Shown: positions 38,631 through 51,524, counted from the stretch's first letter. The stretch is DNA of 64,000 nt from Stenotrophomonas sp. ZAC14D1_NAIMI4_1 (GCF_003086775.1 NZ_CP026001.1:3188407-3252406); one strand, 5' to 3'. Notes: generated by a model not told the origin, from the letters alone. A program made the numbers and translations.

Positions 38631-38798
38631 ATGCGATTCAATCTTGTCGCCGCCATCCTGCTGATCCTGATCGGCTTGTTCATGCTCGCCAGCAACCTGG
38701 GCTGGACGCACCTGAATGTTTCCAAGCTGTTCCTGACCTGGTGGCCGGTCGGCCTGGTCGGCGTCGGCATCGCGATGCTGTTCGGACGCGGCAAATAA
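38631..38798 (+). CDS. Small LiaI/LiaF-like membrane protein (55 residues)
   Basis: The ORF starts ATG at 38631 and stops at TAA 38796-38798. The product has two hydrophobic segments: LVAAILLILIGLFMLASNL (about 5-23) and LFLTWWPVGLVGVGIAMLF (about 33-51). The WWP turn and pattern resemble the LiaI/LiaF-like TM region found in envelope-stress proteins. It follows the HIT gene by 15 bp and is closed by a perfect terminator, which supports its being a real last gene of the operon. Function unknown. Confidence 0.7.
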   Translation: MRFNLVAAILLILIGLFMLASNLGWTHLNVSKLFLTWWPVGLVGVGIAMLFGRGK

Positions 38799-38800
38799 AC

Positions 38801-38824
38801 AAAGGCGGCGCAAGCGCCGCCTTT
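38801..38824 (+). terminator. Intrinsic terminator after the DLH-HIT-membrane protein operon
   Basis: A perfect 10-bp stem (38801-38810 with 38815-38824) encloses a CAAG loop. It starts AAA and ends TTT, so it can act on both strands, although the U-tract is short. Confidence 0.8.
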
Positions 38825-38835
38825 GTCCATGTGCA

Positions 38836-38857
38836 GCCGGGCATGGCCCGGCGCTAC
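38836..38857. repeat. GTAGCGCCGGGC REP element
   Basis: A single element reading GTAGCGCCGGGC on the minus strand from 38857, with a 7-bp palindrome (38836-38842 and 38846-38852). It lies just beyond the dcd stop. Confidence 0.75.
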
Positions 38858-38868
38858 CGACAGGTTGC

Positions 38869-39441
38869 TCAGGTACGCGGCAGGGTCACGCCGGTCTGGC
38901 CCTGGTACTTGCCACCGCGGTCCTTGTACGAGGTTTCGCAGACATCGTCGGCCGCCGCCTGGAAGAACAGCATCTGGGCCACGCCTTCGTTGGCGTAGAT
39001 GCGCGCCGGCAGCGGCGTGGTATTGCTGAATTCCAGGGTCACGTGGCCTTCCCACTCCGGTTCCAGCGGGGTCACGTTGACGATGATGCCGCAGCGGGCA
39101 TAGGTACTCTTGCCCAGGCACACCACCAGGGTGTCGCGCGGGATGCGGAAGTATTCCACCGTGCGGGCCAGCGCGAAGCTGTTGGGCGGGATGATGCACT
39201 CATCACCGACGATGTCCACGAAGCTGCCCGGATCGAAGTGCTTGGGGTCGACGATCGTGGAGTTGATGTTGGTGAACACCTTGAACTCGCGCGAGCAGCG
39301 CACGTCGTAACCATAGCTGGAGGTGCCGTAGCTGACGATGCGCTCACCGTTGGCATGCTTCACCTGCCCGGCCTCGAACGGCTCGATCATGCCGTGCTGC
39401 TCGGACATACGGCGGATCCAACGGTCACTCTTGATGCTCAT
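38869..39441 (-). CDS. dcd: dCTP deaminase
   Basis: Dcd deaminates dCTP to dUTP, the main source of dUMP for thymidylate in enteric and related bacteria. The 190-residue product shows DRWIRRM near the N-terminus, [10 protein letters not shown], a [13 protein letters not shown] strand and the [23 protein letters not shown] segment with the catalytic Glu. Length and order match the homotrimeric Dcd family. The ATG at 39441 is the family start. It lies 78 bp downstream of mrp on the same strand and may be cotranscribed. Confidence 0.96.
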   Translation of the reverse strand: MSIKSDRWIRRMSEQHGMIEPFEAGQVKHANGERIVSYGTSSYGYDVRCSREFKVFTNINSTIVDPKHFDPGSFVDIVGDECIIPPNSFALARTVEYFRIPRDTLVVCLGKSTYARCGIIVNVTPLEPEWEGHVTLEFSNTTPLPARIYANEGVAQMLFFQAAADDVCETSYKDRGGKYQGQTGVTLPRT

Positions 39442-39519
39442 GCTTTGTCCTGGGTGCGAGGGGCGCGTGGATTCTAGCAGGGGGCCGGGCAGCCACGCCG
39501 CAGCCCCGCGGTTGCTGCC

Positions 39520-40374
39520 TCAGAGCAGCGAGGACAGGATCTGGATCGACGCCCGCGGGCGCTTGCCCACTTCGTCCACCAGGCGCTCGGCGGCCCGGCG
39601 ATACGCCTGGGCGGCGGCCGAATCGGGCTGGGCGACGGTGATCGGGCTGCCGGCGTCGCCCTGCTCGCGGATATCGATCTGCAGCGGCAGCGACCCCAGC
39701 AGCGGCACGCCGTACTGCGCGGCCATGCGCTCGCCACCGCCCTCGCCGAACAGGTGCTCGACGTGGCCACAGTTGCTGCAGGTGTGCACGGCCATGTTCT
39801 CGACGATGCCCAGCACCGGCACCTCCACCTTCTCGAACATCTTCAGCGCCTTCTTCGCATCCAGCGTGGCGATGTCCTGCGGCGTGGTGACGATGACCGC
39901 ACCGGCCAGCGGGATCTTCTGCACCAGGGTCAGCTGGATGTCACCGGTGCCCGGCGGCAGGTCGATCAGCAGGTAGTCCAGGTCGTCCCACAGCGTGTCT
40001 TCGAACAGCTGGGTCAGCGCAGCGGTCGCCCGCGGCGCGCGCATGATCAGCGGCGTCTCGTCTTCCACCAGGTAGCCGATGGACATGGTGTCCACGCCGA
40101 ACGCACGCATCGGTTCGATGCTCTTGTTGTCCGGGCTTTCCGGGCGGCCGGACAGGCCGAGCATGGCCGGCACGCTGGGGCCGTAGATGTCCGCGTCCAG
40201 CACGCCCACGCGGGCACCGAGCTGTTGCAGGGCCACCGCCAGGTTCACCGAGGTGGTGGACTTGCCGACGCCCCCTTTGCCCGAACCCACCGCGATCACG
40301 TTGCGGATGCGCGCATGGGGCGACAGGCCCTTCTGTACCTGGCTGGCGTGGGGACGACGGGCGGGGCTGTTCAC
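39520..40374 (-). CDS. Mrp/ApbC-family iron-sulfur carrier ATPase
   Basis: The 284-residue protein is a deviant-Walker P-loop ATPase with KGGVGKSTT (33-41) and DADIYGPSVP. The CxxC in HTCSNCGH probably bridges a labile 4Fe-4S cluster at the dimer interface. Mrp/ApbC proteins carry and insert Fe-S clusters. There is no N-terminal DUF59 domain of the longer Mrp forms, so this is the short form. The gene diverges from the S9 peptidase. Confidence 0.92.
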   Translation of the reverse strand: MNSPARRPHASQVQKGLSPHARIRNVIAVGSGKGGVGKSTTSVNLAVALQQLGARVGVLDADIYGPSVPAMLGLSGRPESPDNKSIEPMRAFGVDTMSIGYLVEDETPLIMRAPRATAALTQLFEDTLWDDLDYLLIDLPPGTGDIQLTLVQKIPLAGAVIVTTPQDIATLDAKKALKMFEKVEVPVLGIVENMAVHTCSNCGHVEHLFGEGGGERMAAQYGVPLLGSLPLQIDIREQGDAGSPITVAQPDSAAAQAYRRAAERLVDEVGKRPRASIQILSSLL

Positions 40375-40560
40375 TGCGGACTCCGGAAGCGGTTCGTGGG
40401 GACTGGCAACCTCCCATCATACAAGTTGGACCCGCCGGGCCAGGCGATCAGCGCGCTCCGGTTGGCACTGACGCGCCTACCGAACATCTGCTACCGTCCG
40501 AATCCGTTCACCAATCAGTCAGCTTTCGACCTCGATCAACGCGCAGCCCAAGGACAAGAA

Positions 40561-42582
40561 ATGCACGTGATTCCCCGCTTCCGCCTGGGTACCGCCCTGG
40601 CCCTGGCCCTGGCCGGCACCTCTGGCCACGCCGCCCCCGTCCCCATTGAAGACCTGGCGCGCCTGCCGGCGCTGCAGTCGGTTTCGATGAGCCCTGACGG
40701 CAAGCACCTGGTCGCACTGATCCCGTCCCCGGCCAACCCGGAAGAAACCGCGCTGGCCAGCTGGGACACCGACAGCCTGTCCGGCGGCCCGAAGGTGGTC
40801 ACGCCGTCCGGTGACCGCATGAAGTTCATCGCCGCCGCGGCGCTGAAATCCGACCGCATCCTCGCTGTCGGCCGCCAGGAATGGACCGGCCAGCTGGGCG
40901 GCTGTGGCGAAGGCAGTGTTTCCGGCGCGACCAAGACCTTCGTGGTCAAGACCTACCTGACCGACACGACCCAGAAGGACTTCGGCGAAGCCTTCGCCGA
41001 CAACACCCGCAAGCTGGGTGTCAGCGAGCAGACCCAGCGCTGCCTTGAACTGGGTGGCACCGCGTCGCTGGTCAACATGCTGCCGCTGGATCCTGACCGG
41101 GTGATCATCCGCCAGCTGAGCGAAATCTCGCTGACCGCCAACTACTATCTGTACAACCTCAAGACCAAGGAAACCGAGCTGCTGTTCCGCGGCGGCACGC
41201 GCGCCCAGCCCGCGCTGTTCGACGCGCGCACCGGCAAGGTGCTGGCCAAGGCCCAGATCGAACCGGTCAGCGGCGACTACGAGCAGCAGGTGCTGATCCT
41301 GGACCCGTCGTCCGGCCAGTTCGTGCTGCAGAAGCCCCTGCTGTCCAAGCTGTCCAACCGGCACTCGGTGGAGCTGGCCGGCGTGGATGACGCCACCGGC
41401 AAGTACTACATCCTGACCGACCTGTTCTCGGACAAGGTCCAGGTCCATCTCTACGACGCAAAGCTGCAGAAGTTCGACCCCGAGCCTGTCCTGGCCAACC
41501 CGAACTTCTCCATCGCCAGCCTGGTGTTCAGCACGCAGCCGAAGACCTTCAACCAGGTCGTGGGCTTCACCATCGATGGCCCCAGCGCGCAGACGGTGTA
41601 CGTGGACCCGACCCTGAAGTCGATCCAGGACACGCTGAAGCAGGCCGCCGGCGGCCGCCAGGTGGAAATCGCCCGCTACAACGATGATTTCTCGCGCATC
41701 CTGTTCCGCGCCGTCGGCCCTGATGCGCCCACCAGCTACTTCCTGCTGCTGGACCGCAAGAATGTGGTCAGCCTGGGCAGCGAGCGCCCATGGATCGCCA
41801 AGGGCGCCACCGGCGAAGAGCGCTGGGTCACCTACAAGGCCCGTGACGGGCGCGAGATTCCCGCCATCCTCGACCTGCCGCAGGGCTGGAAGGACGGCGA
41901 CCCGGCACCGCCGGCCATCGTCAACCCGCATGGCGGCCCCTGGGCGCGCGACTACGTGCAGTGGGACGCCTCGGGCTGGATCGCACTGCTGACCTCGCGC
42001 GGCTACGCGGTGCTTCGCCCGCAGTACCGCGGTTCGTCGGGCCTGGGTCGCGAGCTGTGGATCGCCGGCGACCGCGAATGGGGCCAGAAGATGTCCGACG
42101 ACAATGACGACGGTGCTGCCTGGCTGGTGTCGCAGGGCTTCGCTGCCAAGGACCGCATCGCGATCTTCGGCTACTCCTACGGTGGTTTCGCCGCTGCTGC
42201 GGCGACGGTGCGACCGAAATCGCCGTACCAGTGCGCCATCGCAGGTGCGCCGGTGACCGACCTGGCCCGTCTGGGCACGTCGTGGAGCGACAACCGCCTG
42301 CAGCGCATCCTGCAGGGGCAGACCGTCAAGGGCATGGATCCGATGCGCAACACCGCGTCGGCCAACATCCCGGTCATGCTCTTCGTCGGTGACCGCGACG
42401 TGCGCACGCCCTCGTTCCACGCACAGGGCTTCTACGACGCGGTCAAAGGCAAGGTGCCGGCGAAGTTCCACCTGATCGCCGACCAGCAGCACAGCATGCC
42501 GTGGTACCCGCGCCAGCAGCGCGAGACGCTGGGCCTGATCGAATCGTTCCTGAAGAACGACTGCGGCCCCGGCGGCCTCTGA
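40561..42582 (+). CDS. S9 family prolyl oligopeptidase-like peptidase, exported
   Basis: From the ATG at 40561, with AAGGA 7 nt upstream, the product is 673 residues. It has a signal peptide (about 1-24, ending SGHAA), a beta-propeller region and a C-terminal alpha/beta hydrolase domain. The triad is the Ser in FGYSYGGF, the Asp in VGDRDVRTPS and the His in DQQHSM. S9 peptidases of this type cut short peptides, often after Ala or Pro. A strong terminator follows. The genes after it are receptors and metallopeptidases, so it fits a peptide-use region. Confidence 0.93.
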   Translation: MHVIPRFRLGTALALALAGTSGHAAPVPIEDLARLPALQSVSMSPDGKHLVALIPSPANPEETALASWDTDSLSGGPKVVTPSGDRMKFIAAAALKSDRILAVGRQEWTGQLGGCGEGSVSGATKTFVVKTYLTDTTQKDFGEAFADNTRKLGVSEQTQRCLELGGTASLVNMLPLDPDRVIIRQLSEISLTANYYLYNLKTKETELLFRGGTRAQPALFDARTGKVLAKAQIEPVSGDYEQQVLILDPSSGQFVLQKPLLSKLSNRHSVELAGVDDATGKYYILTDLFSDKVQVHLYDAKLQKFDPEPVLANPNFSIASLVFSTQPKTFNQVVGFTIDGPSAQTVYVDPTLKSIQDTLKQAAGGRQVEIARYNDDFSRILFRAVGPDAPTSYFLLLDRKNVVSLGSERPWIAKGATGEERWVTYKARDGREIPAILDLPQGWKDGDPAPPAIVNPHGGPWARDYVQWDASGWIALLTSRGYAVLRPQYRGSSGLGRELWIAGDREWGQKMSDDNDDGAAWLVSQGFAAKDRIAIFGYSYGGFAAAAATVRPKSPYQCAIAGAPVTDLARLGTSWSDNRLQRILQGQTVKGMDPMRNTASANIPVMLFVGDRDVRTPSFHAQGFYDAVKGKVPAKFHLIADQQHSMPWYPRQQRETLGLIESFLKNDCGPGGL

Positions 42583-42610
42583 TTTCACCTTTAACACAAA
42601 GATGTGAAGA

Positions 42611-42646
42611 AAAACCCTCTCGAGCCTGAACCGAGAGGGTTTTTTT
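42611..42646 (+). terminator. Intrinsic terminator of the S9 peptidase gene
   Basis: A 12-bp perfect stem (42611-42622 with 42632-42643) has a 9-base loop and is followed by a T-run to 42646. Confidence 0.92.
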
Positions 42647-42704
42647 GCTTCAAAAGCCCCAGATGTCTTTTAAAAACAACGCGTTATAAATTTTCATATT
42701 CATA

Positions 42705-42733
42705 TTGCATTTAGCTAACGCCCTACTTACACT
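42705..42733 (+). promoter_or_regulatory. Candidate promoter of the first TonB-dependent receptor
   Basis: A -35 TTGCAT (42705-42710), 17-bp spacer and -10 TACACT (42728-42733) lie in AT-rich DNA, 39 bp before the start codon. The GTGGGG ahead of ATG is a weak ribosome site. Confidence 0.5.
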
Positions 42734-42771
42734 CGCTTAACCGAAGCATAACAAGTGGGGATCCAACCGAA

Positions 42772-45651
42772 ATGCGCACCGCCAATCGCCAGATCAAGCC
42801 AAGCCGCGTCCCATTGACCCTCGCCGTCCTCGCATGCCTGCAGGCCGCGCCCGTCTTTGCCCAGGAAGCGGAACCGCAGCAGCCGACGACCACGTCGAGC
42901 AGCGCGTCCAAGAACGCCACCAACCTGGATGCCATCAGCGTCACCGGTTCGCTCATCAAGCGCCCGGAGTACGAAACCACCTCGCCGGTGCAGGTCATCT
43001 CGATCGACAAGAGCATCGCCTCCGGTCAGTTCGACACCGCTGACTTCCTGCAGACCTCGGCGATCGCCGCTGGCTCGACCCAGATGAACAACCAGTTCGG
43101 CGGCTTCGTCGTCGAAGGCGGCACCGGCGTGCAGACCGTCTCGCTGCGTGGCCTGGGCGCCAACCGCACCCTGGTCCTGCTCGACGGCCAGCGCCCCGGC
43201 CCGGCCGGTACCCGCGGCCAGGTCGGCTCATTCGACCTGAACGTCATTCCGCAGGCCATCCTGCAGCGCATTGAAATCGTGAAGGACGGCTCGTCCTCCA
43301 TCTACGGCTCGGACGCTCTGGCCGGCGTGGTCAACCTGATCACCAAGAAGAGCATCGACCGCCCGGAGATGACCTACTCGATGAGCGTTCCGCAGCACGG
43401 CGGCGGCGAGCAGTTCTCTGCCTCGATCGCCAACGGCTGGAACTTCGAGAAGGGCAGCATCGTTGCTGCGGCCCAGTGGGACCGCCTGAACGCCCTGACC
43501 GTCGGCGACCGTGACTTCTTCTCCTGCGCCCAGGACATGGTGTGGGGCACTGACGGCAAGCGTATCGACCGCGAGGATCGTTCGATCCTGGCCGGCACCG
43601 ACCTGGCAGGCTGCAGCACCGGCAACCTGTACGCCAATACCATCATCAACTACAACAACTCGGCGATCCGCTACGTGCCCTCGCCCGATGGCAGCACTGT
43701 CGGTCCGTTCCCGGGCTACCGCCCGCGCCCGCGCCCGACCCCCACCTACGCCAACGGTGGTACGGCCTATTACGAGGACGTGCTGAACTACCCGTTCTAC
43801 CATGACCAGGAAGTGATCAACCAGCGCGAACGCGCCACGCTGTACGCCGCCACCGATTTCAGCTTCGACAGCTTCAACTGGAAGACGCAGTTCCTGTACA
43901 ACCGCCGCGAGACCAAGGCGCACTCCTGGCGCCAGTTCTTCCCGATCGTGTACAGCGAAGCGGCCGATGACCTCTTCCAGGTCATCATGCCGTTCCCGAG
44001 CGACCAGAAGATCACCGTCGACTACTTCTACGGCACCACCAAGTTCGACGGCCAGTTCAAGTCCACCGAGAGCTGGGCCTGGGAAATCAACGCCGGCTAC
44101 AGCCGCTCGAGCGGCGATTACGGTGCGCTGGCCATCGATGCGACCCGTACGGGTGATCTGTCCTACGACAACAGCGGCGACATGCCGGTCGACTACTTCA
44201 ACGCCGGCTTCCTGAGTGGCCAGCGCATGGACGAGCTGGTGAACGCGATCGGCCGGTACCACACTGGCAACACCGTGTACGAACAGACCAGTGCGAACGC
44301 CATCCTCAGCGGCAACCTGTTCACGCTGCCGGCCGGCGACGTCGCCTCGGCCTTCGGCGTCGAGTTCCGCAAGTACAAGATCAACGACACCCCGTCGGAG
44401 TTCTCGCGCTCGGGCAACATCTGGGGTTCCAGCACCGCCGACATCACCAAGGGTACCGACAAGGTGAAGGAAGCCTTCGCCGAAGTGGACGTGCCGCTGC
44501 TGAAGGGCATTCCGGGCATCGAATCGCTGTCGGTCAACCTGTCCGGCCGCGTGTTCGAATATGACTCCGTGTCGGGTTCGGACAAGGTCTGGAAGACCGG
44601 CGTGAACTGGCAGATCGTCCCCTCGCTGCGCGTCCGCGGCACCATGGGCACCTCCTACCGTGCGCCGGGCCTGTATGAGCTGTACCTGGGCAACCAGACC
44701 GGCTTCCTGGCCCAGAACCAGATCGACCCCTGCATCCTGTGGGGCGACAGCAACAACGACTTCCTGCGCGCCAACTGCGGTGCGGCTGGCATTCCGGAAA
44801 CCTACGCCGGCGGCGGTGGCAGTGCCACCATCTATTCCGGTGGCGGCGCTGGCCAGCTGAAGCCGGAAACCTCCAAGGCCAAGACCCTGGGCCTGGTGTG
44901 GACCCCGACCTTCGCCAACCTGAACATCGCGCTGGACTACTTCGACTACGACGTGCGCGGCGAAATCACCCAGCTTGACGAATACGACATCGTGTTCGGC
45001 TGCTACGGTTCGGCCGTGTACCCGAACTCGTTCTGCAACAACCTGGTGCGCAACAGCCCGACCGATCCGGCCAACCCGAACCAGATCACCACCATCTACA
45101 ACCAGTACGTGAACATCAACCGCGAGCGTACCCGCGGCTACGACCTGCAGATCAACTACGACAACGACTTCGCCTTCGGCAAGTTGTCCGCCGAAGCGCA
45201 GGTCACCTACACGCTGGAAGACACCTACCAGCTGTTCGACTCGGCAGCTGACAGCGGCTTCACCACCTCCGACCAGGTGGGCTACATCGGCCGTCCGAAG
45301 ACCGTCGGCCTGGCCAGCGTGAGCCTGGAGCGCGGTGACTGGGCCTTCAACTGGCAGGGTGTCTACAACAGCAGCACGCAGAACAAGGATCTGGACCGGA
45401 CCTTCACCTACTCCGGCTACCAGAACGCAACGCGCGACATCAAGGCCGGCTGGCAGTTCCGCCACAACGTCTCGGTGGCCTACAACATGGACGACTGGAG
45501 CCTGATGGTCGGCGTGCGCAACCTGTTCGACAAGGCACCGGACCTGATTTCCAACACCGCCGGTACCCGCTACGGCAACACCCCGCTGTACGCATCGCAG
45601 TACGACTGGTACGGTCGTACGTTCTTCGCCCGGGTTTCCTACAAGTTCTGA
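42772..45651 (+). CDS. TonB-dependent outer membrane receptor 1
   Basis: The 959-residue protein has a signal peptide (about 1-31, ending PVFAQ) and a TonB-box-like LDAISVTGSLI at the mature N-terminus. The plug domain (about 55-170) has GLGANRTLVLLDGQRPG and IVKDGSSSIYGSDALAGVVN. A 22-strand barrel then ends with the aromatic FFARVSYKF required for assembly. There is no N-terminal STN signalling domain, so no sigma/anti-sigma partner is expected. Substrate is unknown; this xanthomonad group often imports peptides or sugars, and adjacent peptidases favour peptides. Confidence 0.93.
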   Translation: MRTANRQIKPSRVPLTLAVLACLQAAPVFAQEAEPQQPTTTSSSASKNATNLDAISVTGSLIKRPEYETTSPVQVISIDKSIASGQFDTADFLQTSAIAAGSTQMNNQFGGFVVEGGTGVQTVSLRGLGANRTLVLLDGQRPGPAGTRGQVGSFDLNVIPQAILQRIEIVKDGSSSIYGSDALAGVVNLITKKSIDRPEMTYSMSVPQHGGGEQFSASIANGWNFEKGSIVAAAQWDRLNALTVGDRDFFSCAQDMVWGTDGKRIDREDRSILAGTDLAGCSTGNLYANTIINYNNSAIRYVPSPDGSTVGPFPGYRPRPRPTPTYANGGTAYYEDVLNYPFYHDQEVINQRERATLYAATDFSFDSFNWKTQFLYNRRETKAHSWRQFFPIVYSEAADDLFQVIMPFPSDQKITVDYFYGTTKFDGQFKSTESWAWEINAGYSRSSGDYGALAIDATRTGDLSYDNSGDMPVDYFNAGFLSGQRMDELVNAIGRYHTGNTVYEQTSANAILSGNLFTLPAGDVASAFGVEFRKYKINDTPSEFSRSGNIWGSSTADITKGTDKVKEAFAEVDVPLLKGIPGIESLSVNLSGRVFEYDSVSGSDKVWKTGVNWQIVPSLRVRGTMGTSYRAPGLYELYLGNQTGFLAQNQIDPCILWGDSNNDFLRANCGAAGIPETYAGGGGSATIYSGGGAGQLKPETSKAKTLGLVWTPTFANLNIALDYFDYDVRGEITQLDEYDIVFGCYGSAVYPNSFCNNLVRNSPTDPANPNQITTIYNQYVNINRERTRGYDLQINYDNDFAFGKLSAEAQVTYTLEDTYQLFDSAADSGFTTSDQVGYIGRPKTVGLASVSLERGDWAFNWQGVYNSSTQNKDLDRTFTYSGYQNATRDIKAGWQFRHNVSVAYNMDDWSLMVGVRNLFDKAPDLISNTAGTRYGNTPLYASQYDWYGRTFFARVSYKF

Positions 45652-45671
45652 CCGGCGACAACGTCAACATG

Positions 45672-45697
45672 AAAAGGGCGGCTTCGGCCGCCCTTTT
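45672..45697 (+). terminator. Intrinsic terminator of receptor 1
   Basis: A perfect 11-bp stem (45672-45682 with 45687-45697) has an extra-stable TTCG loop and lies 21 bp after the stop codon. Confidence 0.9.
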
Positions 45698-46027
45698 CTT
45701 TTGTCTTCAGCCCGGCAGCCGGCACGCGGACAGACGCGCGAGACGCCAGCTTGTGCAAAGCCCACGCCACTTCTGCGCAAAGCTTCGCTTAATCCCCTAT
45801 TCATCTCTATTGTTAGCTTACATACGCAACCATCACAAGTGAGACTAAGCCACTGTATTTGTTGCAATTTGATGAACAACTGGGACACGAAACGCGTCAA
45901 TGCGTGATGAAAACATGCATTTCTCGTTAAGGCCGTGTTAGGTTCGAGGCGAGTCAGGACGACACATGAACGCACACAGAACTACGGCACGGAAGCCAGC
46001 ATTCACATCCATTAGGGGGTTTCACGC
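45698..46027. other. Gene-free, relatively AT-rich leader of receptor 2
   Basis: About 330 bp without a credible gene. It is AT-richer than its surroundings and must contain the promoter of receptor 2 and a long leader; no single -35/-10 pair stands out. Minor dyads such as GTTAAGGCCGTGTTAGG (near 45925) may be regulatory. Confidence 0.5.
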
Positions 46028-49000
<2,973 letters not shown>

Positions 49001-49024
49001 TCCCGTCAGGACCGCAATACCCCG

Positions 49025-49056
49025 ACAGGCCCGGCTTTTGCCGGGTCTGTCTTTTT
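49025..49056 (+). terminator. Intrinsic terminator of receptor 2
   Basis: An 11-bp stem (49025-49035 with 49040-49050) has one G-T wobble and a TTTT loop. A CTTTTT run follows. Confidence 0.9.
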
Positions 49057-49189
49057 ATGGGCCCCGCCCGGCCCTTGCGCCCGGCCATGACCTTCGACAC
49101 CCTTGCAGGGCGGGCCAGCGGCGTATCGTTCGGCCCACAGCCGCCCCAAACGGCCCTTCCCTGAATCACTCGGCCTGGAGGCCATTCAA

Positions 49190-51295
49190 GTGACCCGTAC
49201 TCCCAAGATCGTGCTGCTGACCCTGGCCGTTTCGGCCGCGCTGGTCGGCTGCGGCAAGACCGACACCCCGGCAAAGGACGCCACCGCCTCCACGCCGGCC
49301 GCCACTGACCAGGCCACCACCTACAAGCTGGACGAGGCCAAGCTGCCGGCCTACAACGCCTTCCAGGCCAGTGACCTGGACAGCGCGATGGACGCCTGCG
49401 GCGCCTTTGGCGACTACGTCAACAGCAAGTGGCTGGCCGCCAATGAGATTCCGGGCGACCGCACCAGCTGGGGCGCCTTCACCATCCTCGACGAGCGTTC
49501 GGTGGCCGTGCAGCACCAGCTGGCCGAGCAGCTTGCCCAGGTCAAGAACCCGAACCACATCGAGAAGATCGTCGGCGACCTGTGGGCCACCGGCATGGAC
49601 GAAGCCAAGATCAACGCCCAGGGCATCGAGCCGCTGAAGGCTGACCTGGCCGCCATCGACGGCCTGCAGGACAAGGCCGCCATCGCCGATTACCTGCGCA
49701 CCAGCGCAGCCAAGGGCGACAACGTCCTGTTCGGCTTCGGCGCCGAAGCGGACTTCAAGAACTCGGCCATGAACATGGCCTACGCCAGCCAGGGCGGCCT
49801 GGGCCTGCCGGACACCACCTATTACACCGACACCAAGAACGCCGACAAGCTGAAGGCCTACCAGGCGCACGTCGCCAAGGTGCTGGAACTGTCGGGCGTG
49901 GCCGCTGCCGATGCCGCCAAGCAGGCCGAGGACGTGGTCAAGTTCGAGACCCGCCTGGCCAAGGCCTCCAAGTCGCGCGTCGACCTGTCGCGCAACGTCG
50001 AGCTGTTCTACAACCCGGTCACCCTGGCCGACGCCGACAAGCTGACCCCGAACTTCAGCTGGACCGAGTTCTTCAAGTCGCAGGGCGTTGCCGCACCGGA
50101 GAAGTTCTCGCTGGCCATGCCGGCCTTCCACGAGGAAGTGAGCAAGGCACTGGGCGACACCGATCCGTCGGTCTGGCGCGCCTACCTGCGCTTCCACACC
50201 GTTGATGGCGCCTCGCCGTACCTGGCCGACGCCTTCGTGCAGGAGAACTACGAGTTCTACGGCAAGACCCTCAATGGCCAGAAGGAACAGAAGCCGCGCT
50301 GGAAGCGCGTGCTGGGCACCATCGAGAACGATGCCGGCGAAGCCTTTGGCCAGCTGTACGTGAAGGTCGCCTTCTCGCCGGAAGCCAAGGCGAAGATGGA
50401 AGAACTGGTGAAGAACCTGGCCGCGTCGCTGAAGGAACGCATCCAGGGCCTGAGCTGGATGAGCGACGAGACCAAGGCCAAGGCCATCGCCAAGTGGGAA
50501 ACCTTCACCCCGAAGATCGGTTACCCGGACAAGTGGCGTGACTGGGCCGGCCTGCAGACCCAGCGCGACAGCTACCTGGGCAACGTGCGCGCCGCCAACG
50601 AGTTCAACTACAAGTTCAACCTGTCCAAGGTCGGCAAGCCGGTGGACAAGACCGAGTGGGGCATGACTCCGCAGACGGTCAACGCCTACTACAACCCGCT
50701 GCAGAACGAGATCGTGTTCCCGGCCGCCATCCTGCAGCCGCCGTTCTTCGACCCGAAGGCCGACGACGCCCTGAACTACGGCGGCATCGGCGCAGTGATC
50801 GGCCACGAAATGACCCACGGTTACGACGACCAGGGCGCACGTTTCGGGCCGACCGGCAACCTGGAAGACTGGTGGACCCCGGCTGACAAGAAGAACTTCG
50901 AAGGCCTGACCGGCAAGCTGGTCAAGCAGTTCGACCAGTACAAGGTCGACGGCCAGGCCGTGAACGGCCACCTGACCCTGGGCGAGAACATCGCCGACCT
51001 GGGTGGCCTGGCCACCGCCTACGACGCCCTGCAGAAGGCCACCGCCGGCAAGGAAGATCCGAAGGTCGACGGCTTCACCCGCGACCAGCGCTTCTTCTTC
51101 AACTGGGCCACCGTGTGGCGCACCAAGTACACCGCTGAAAACGCCAAGGTCCGCCTGGCGACCGACCCGCACGCCCCGGCGCAGTTCCGCGCCATGGGTG
51201 CGCCGTCGAACCTGCCGACCTTCGCCGCTGCATTCCAGTGCAAGGCCGGCTCGCCGATGGCCCGCACCGGCGACCAGCAGGTGGTGATCTGGTAA
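49190..51295 (+). CDS. M13 (neprilysin-like) metallopeptidase lipoprotein, active
   Basis: The GTG at 49190, behind GGAGG, gives a 701-residue lipoprotein with lipobox LVGC. It is an M13 zinc endopeptidase with the helix H539-E540-M-T-H543 in VIGHEMTHGYDDQG, the third ligand region GENIADLGG, and the substrate-binding NAYYNP. The peptidase probably acts on peptides in the periplasm or at the cell surface. It is a tandem paralogue of the following gene, which lacks an intact zinc site. The longer frame upstream (from 49103) adds no family sequence. Confidence 0.94.
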   Translation: MTRTPKIVLLTLAVSAALVGCGKTDTPAKDATASTPAATDQATTYKLDEAKLPAYNAFQASDLDSAMDACGAFGDYVNSKWLAANEIPGDRTSWGAFTILDERSVAVQHQLAEQLAQVKNPNHIEKIVGDLWATGMDEAKINAQGIEPLKADLAAIDGLQDKAAIADYLRTSAAKGDNVLFGFGAEADFKNSAMNMAYASQGGLGLPDTTYYTDTKNADKLKAYQAHVAKVLELSGVAAADAAKQAEDVVKFETRLAKASKSRVDLSRNVELFYNPVTLADADKLTPNFSWTEFFKSQGVAAPEKFSLAMPAFHEEVSKALGDTDPSVWRAYLRFHTVDGASPYLADAFVQENYEFYGKTLNGQKEQKPRWKRVLGTIENDAGEAFGQLYVKVAFSPEAKAKMEELVKNLAASLKERIQGLSWMSDETKAKAIAKWETFTPKIGYPDKWRDWAGLQTQRDSYLGNVRAANEFNYKFNLSKVGKPVDKTEWGMTPQTVNAYYNPLQNEIVFPAAILQPPFFDPKADDALNYGGIGAVIGHEMTHGYDDQGARFGPTGNLEDWWTPADKKNFEGLTGKLVKQFDQYKVDGQAVNGHLTLGENIADLGGLATAYDALQKATAGKEDPKVDGFTRDQRFFFNWATVWRTKYTAENAKVRLATDPHAPAQFRAMGAPSNLPTFAAAFQCKAGSPMARTGDQQVVIW

Positions 51296-51324
51296 GCCGC
51301 GGCTGACGCCAAGGCAGACCCTTG

Positions 51325-51352
51325 AAGGCCCGGGATTTCCCGGGCCTTTTTT
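51325..51352 (+). terminator. Intrinsic terminator of M13 peptidase 1
   Basis: An 11-bp perfect stem (51325-51335 with 51338-51348) with a two-base loop and a T-run to 51352. Confidence 0.9.
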
Positions 51353-51364
51353 CGTGCAGCACCC

Positions 51365-51472
51365 GCCCGGCGGATGCGACGTGACGCATGCATCCCGTGC
51401 CCATACCACACCCTCCGGTAGCGCCGGGCCATGCCCGGCGGATGCGACGTGACGCATGCATCCCGTGCCCAT
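51365..51472. repeat. Two direct copies of a 40-bp repeat with GTAG REP element
   Basis: A 40-base sequence (GCCCGGCGGATGCGACGTGA and onwards) occurs at 51365-51404 and 51433-51472, a 68-bp period. It ends next to a small GTAGCGCCGGGC palindrome. A -10-like TATAGT (51484) follows and could start M13 gene 2 mRNA. Confidence 0.8.
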
Positions 51473-51524
51473 GCACGGCTTGCTATAGTTCGCCCGCCCT
51501 CAATCCATCACGGATTCGTTCTAC

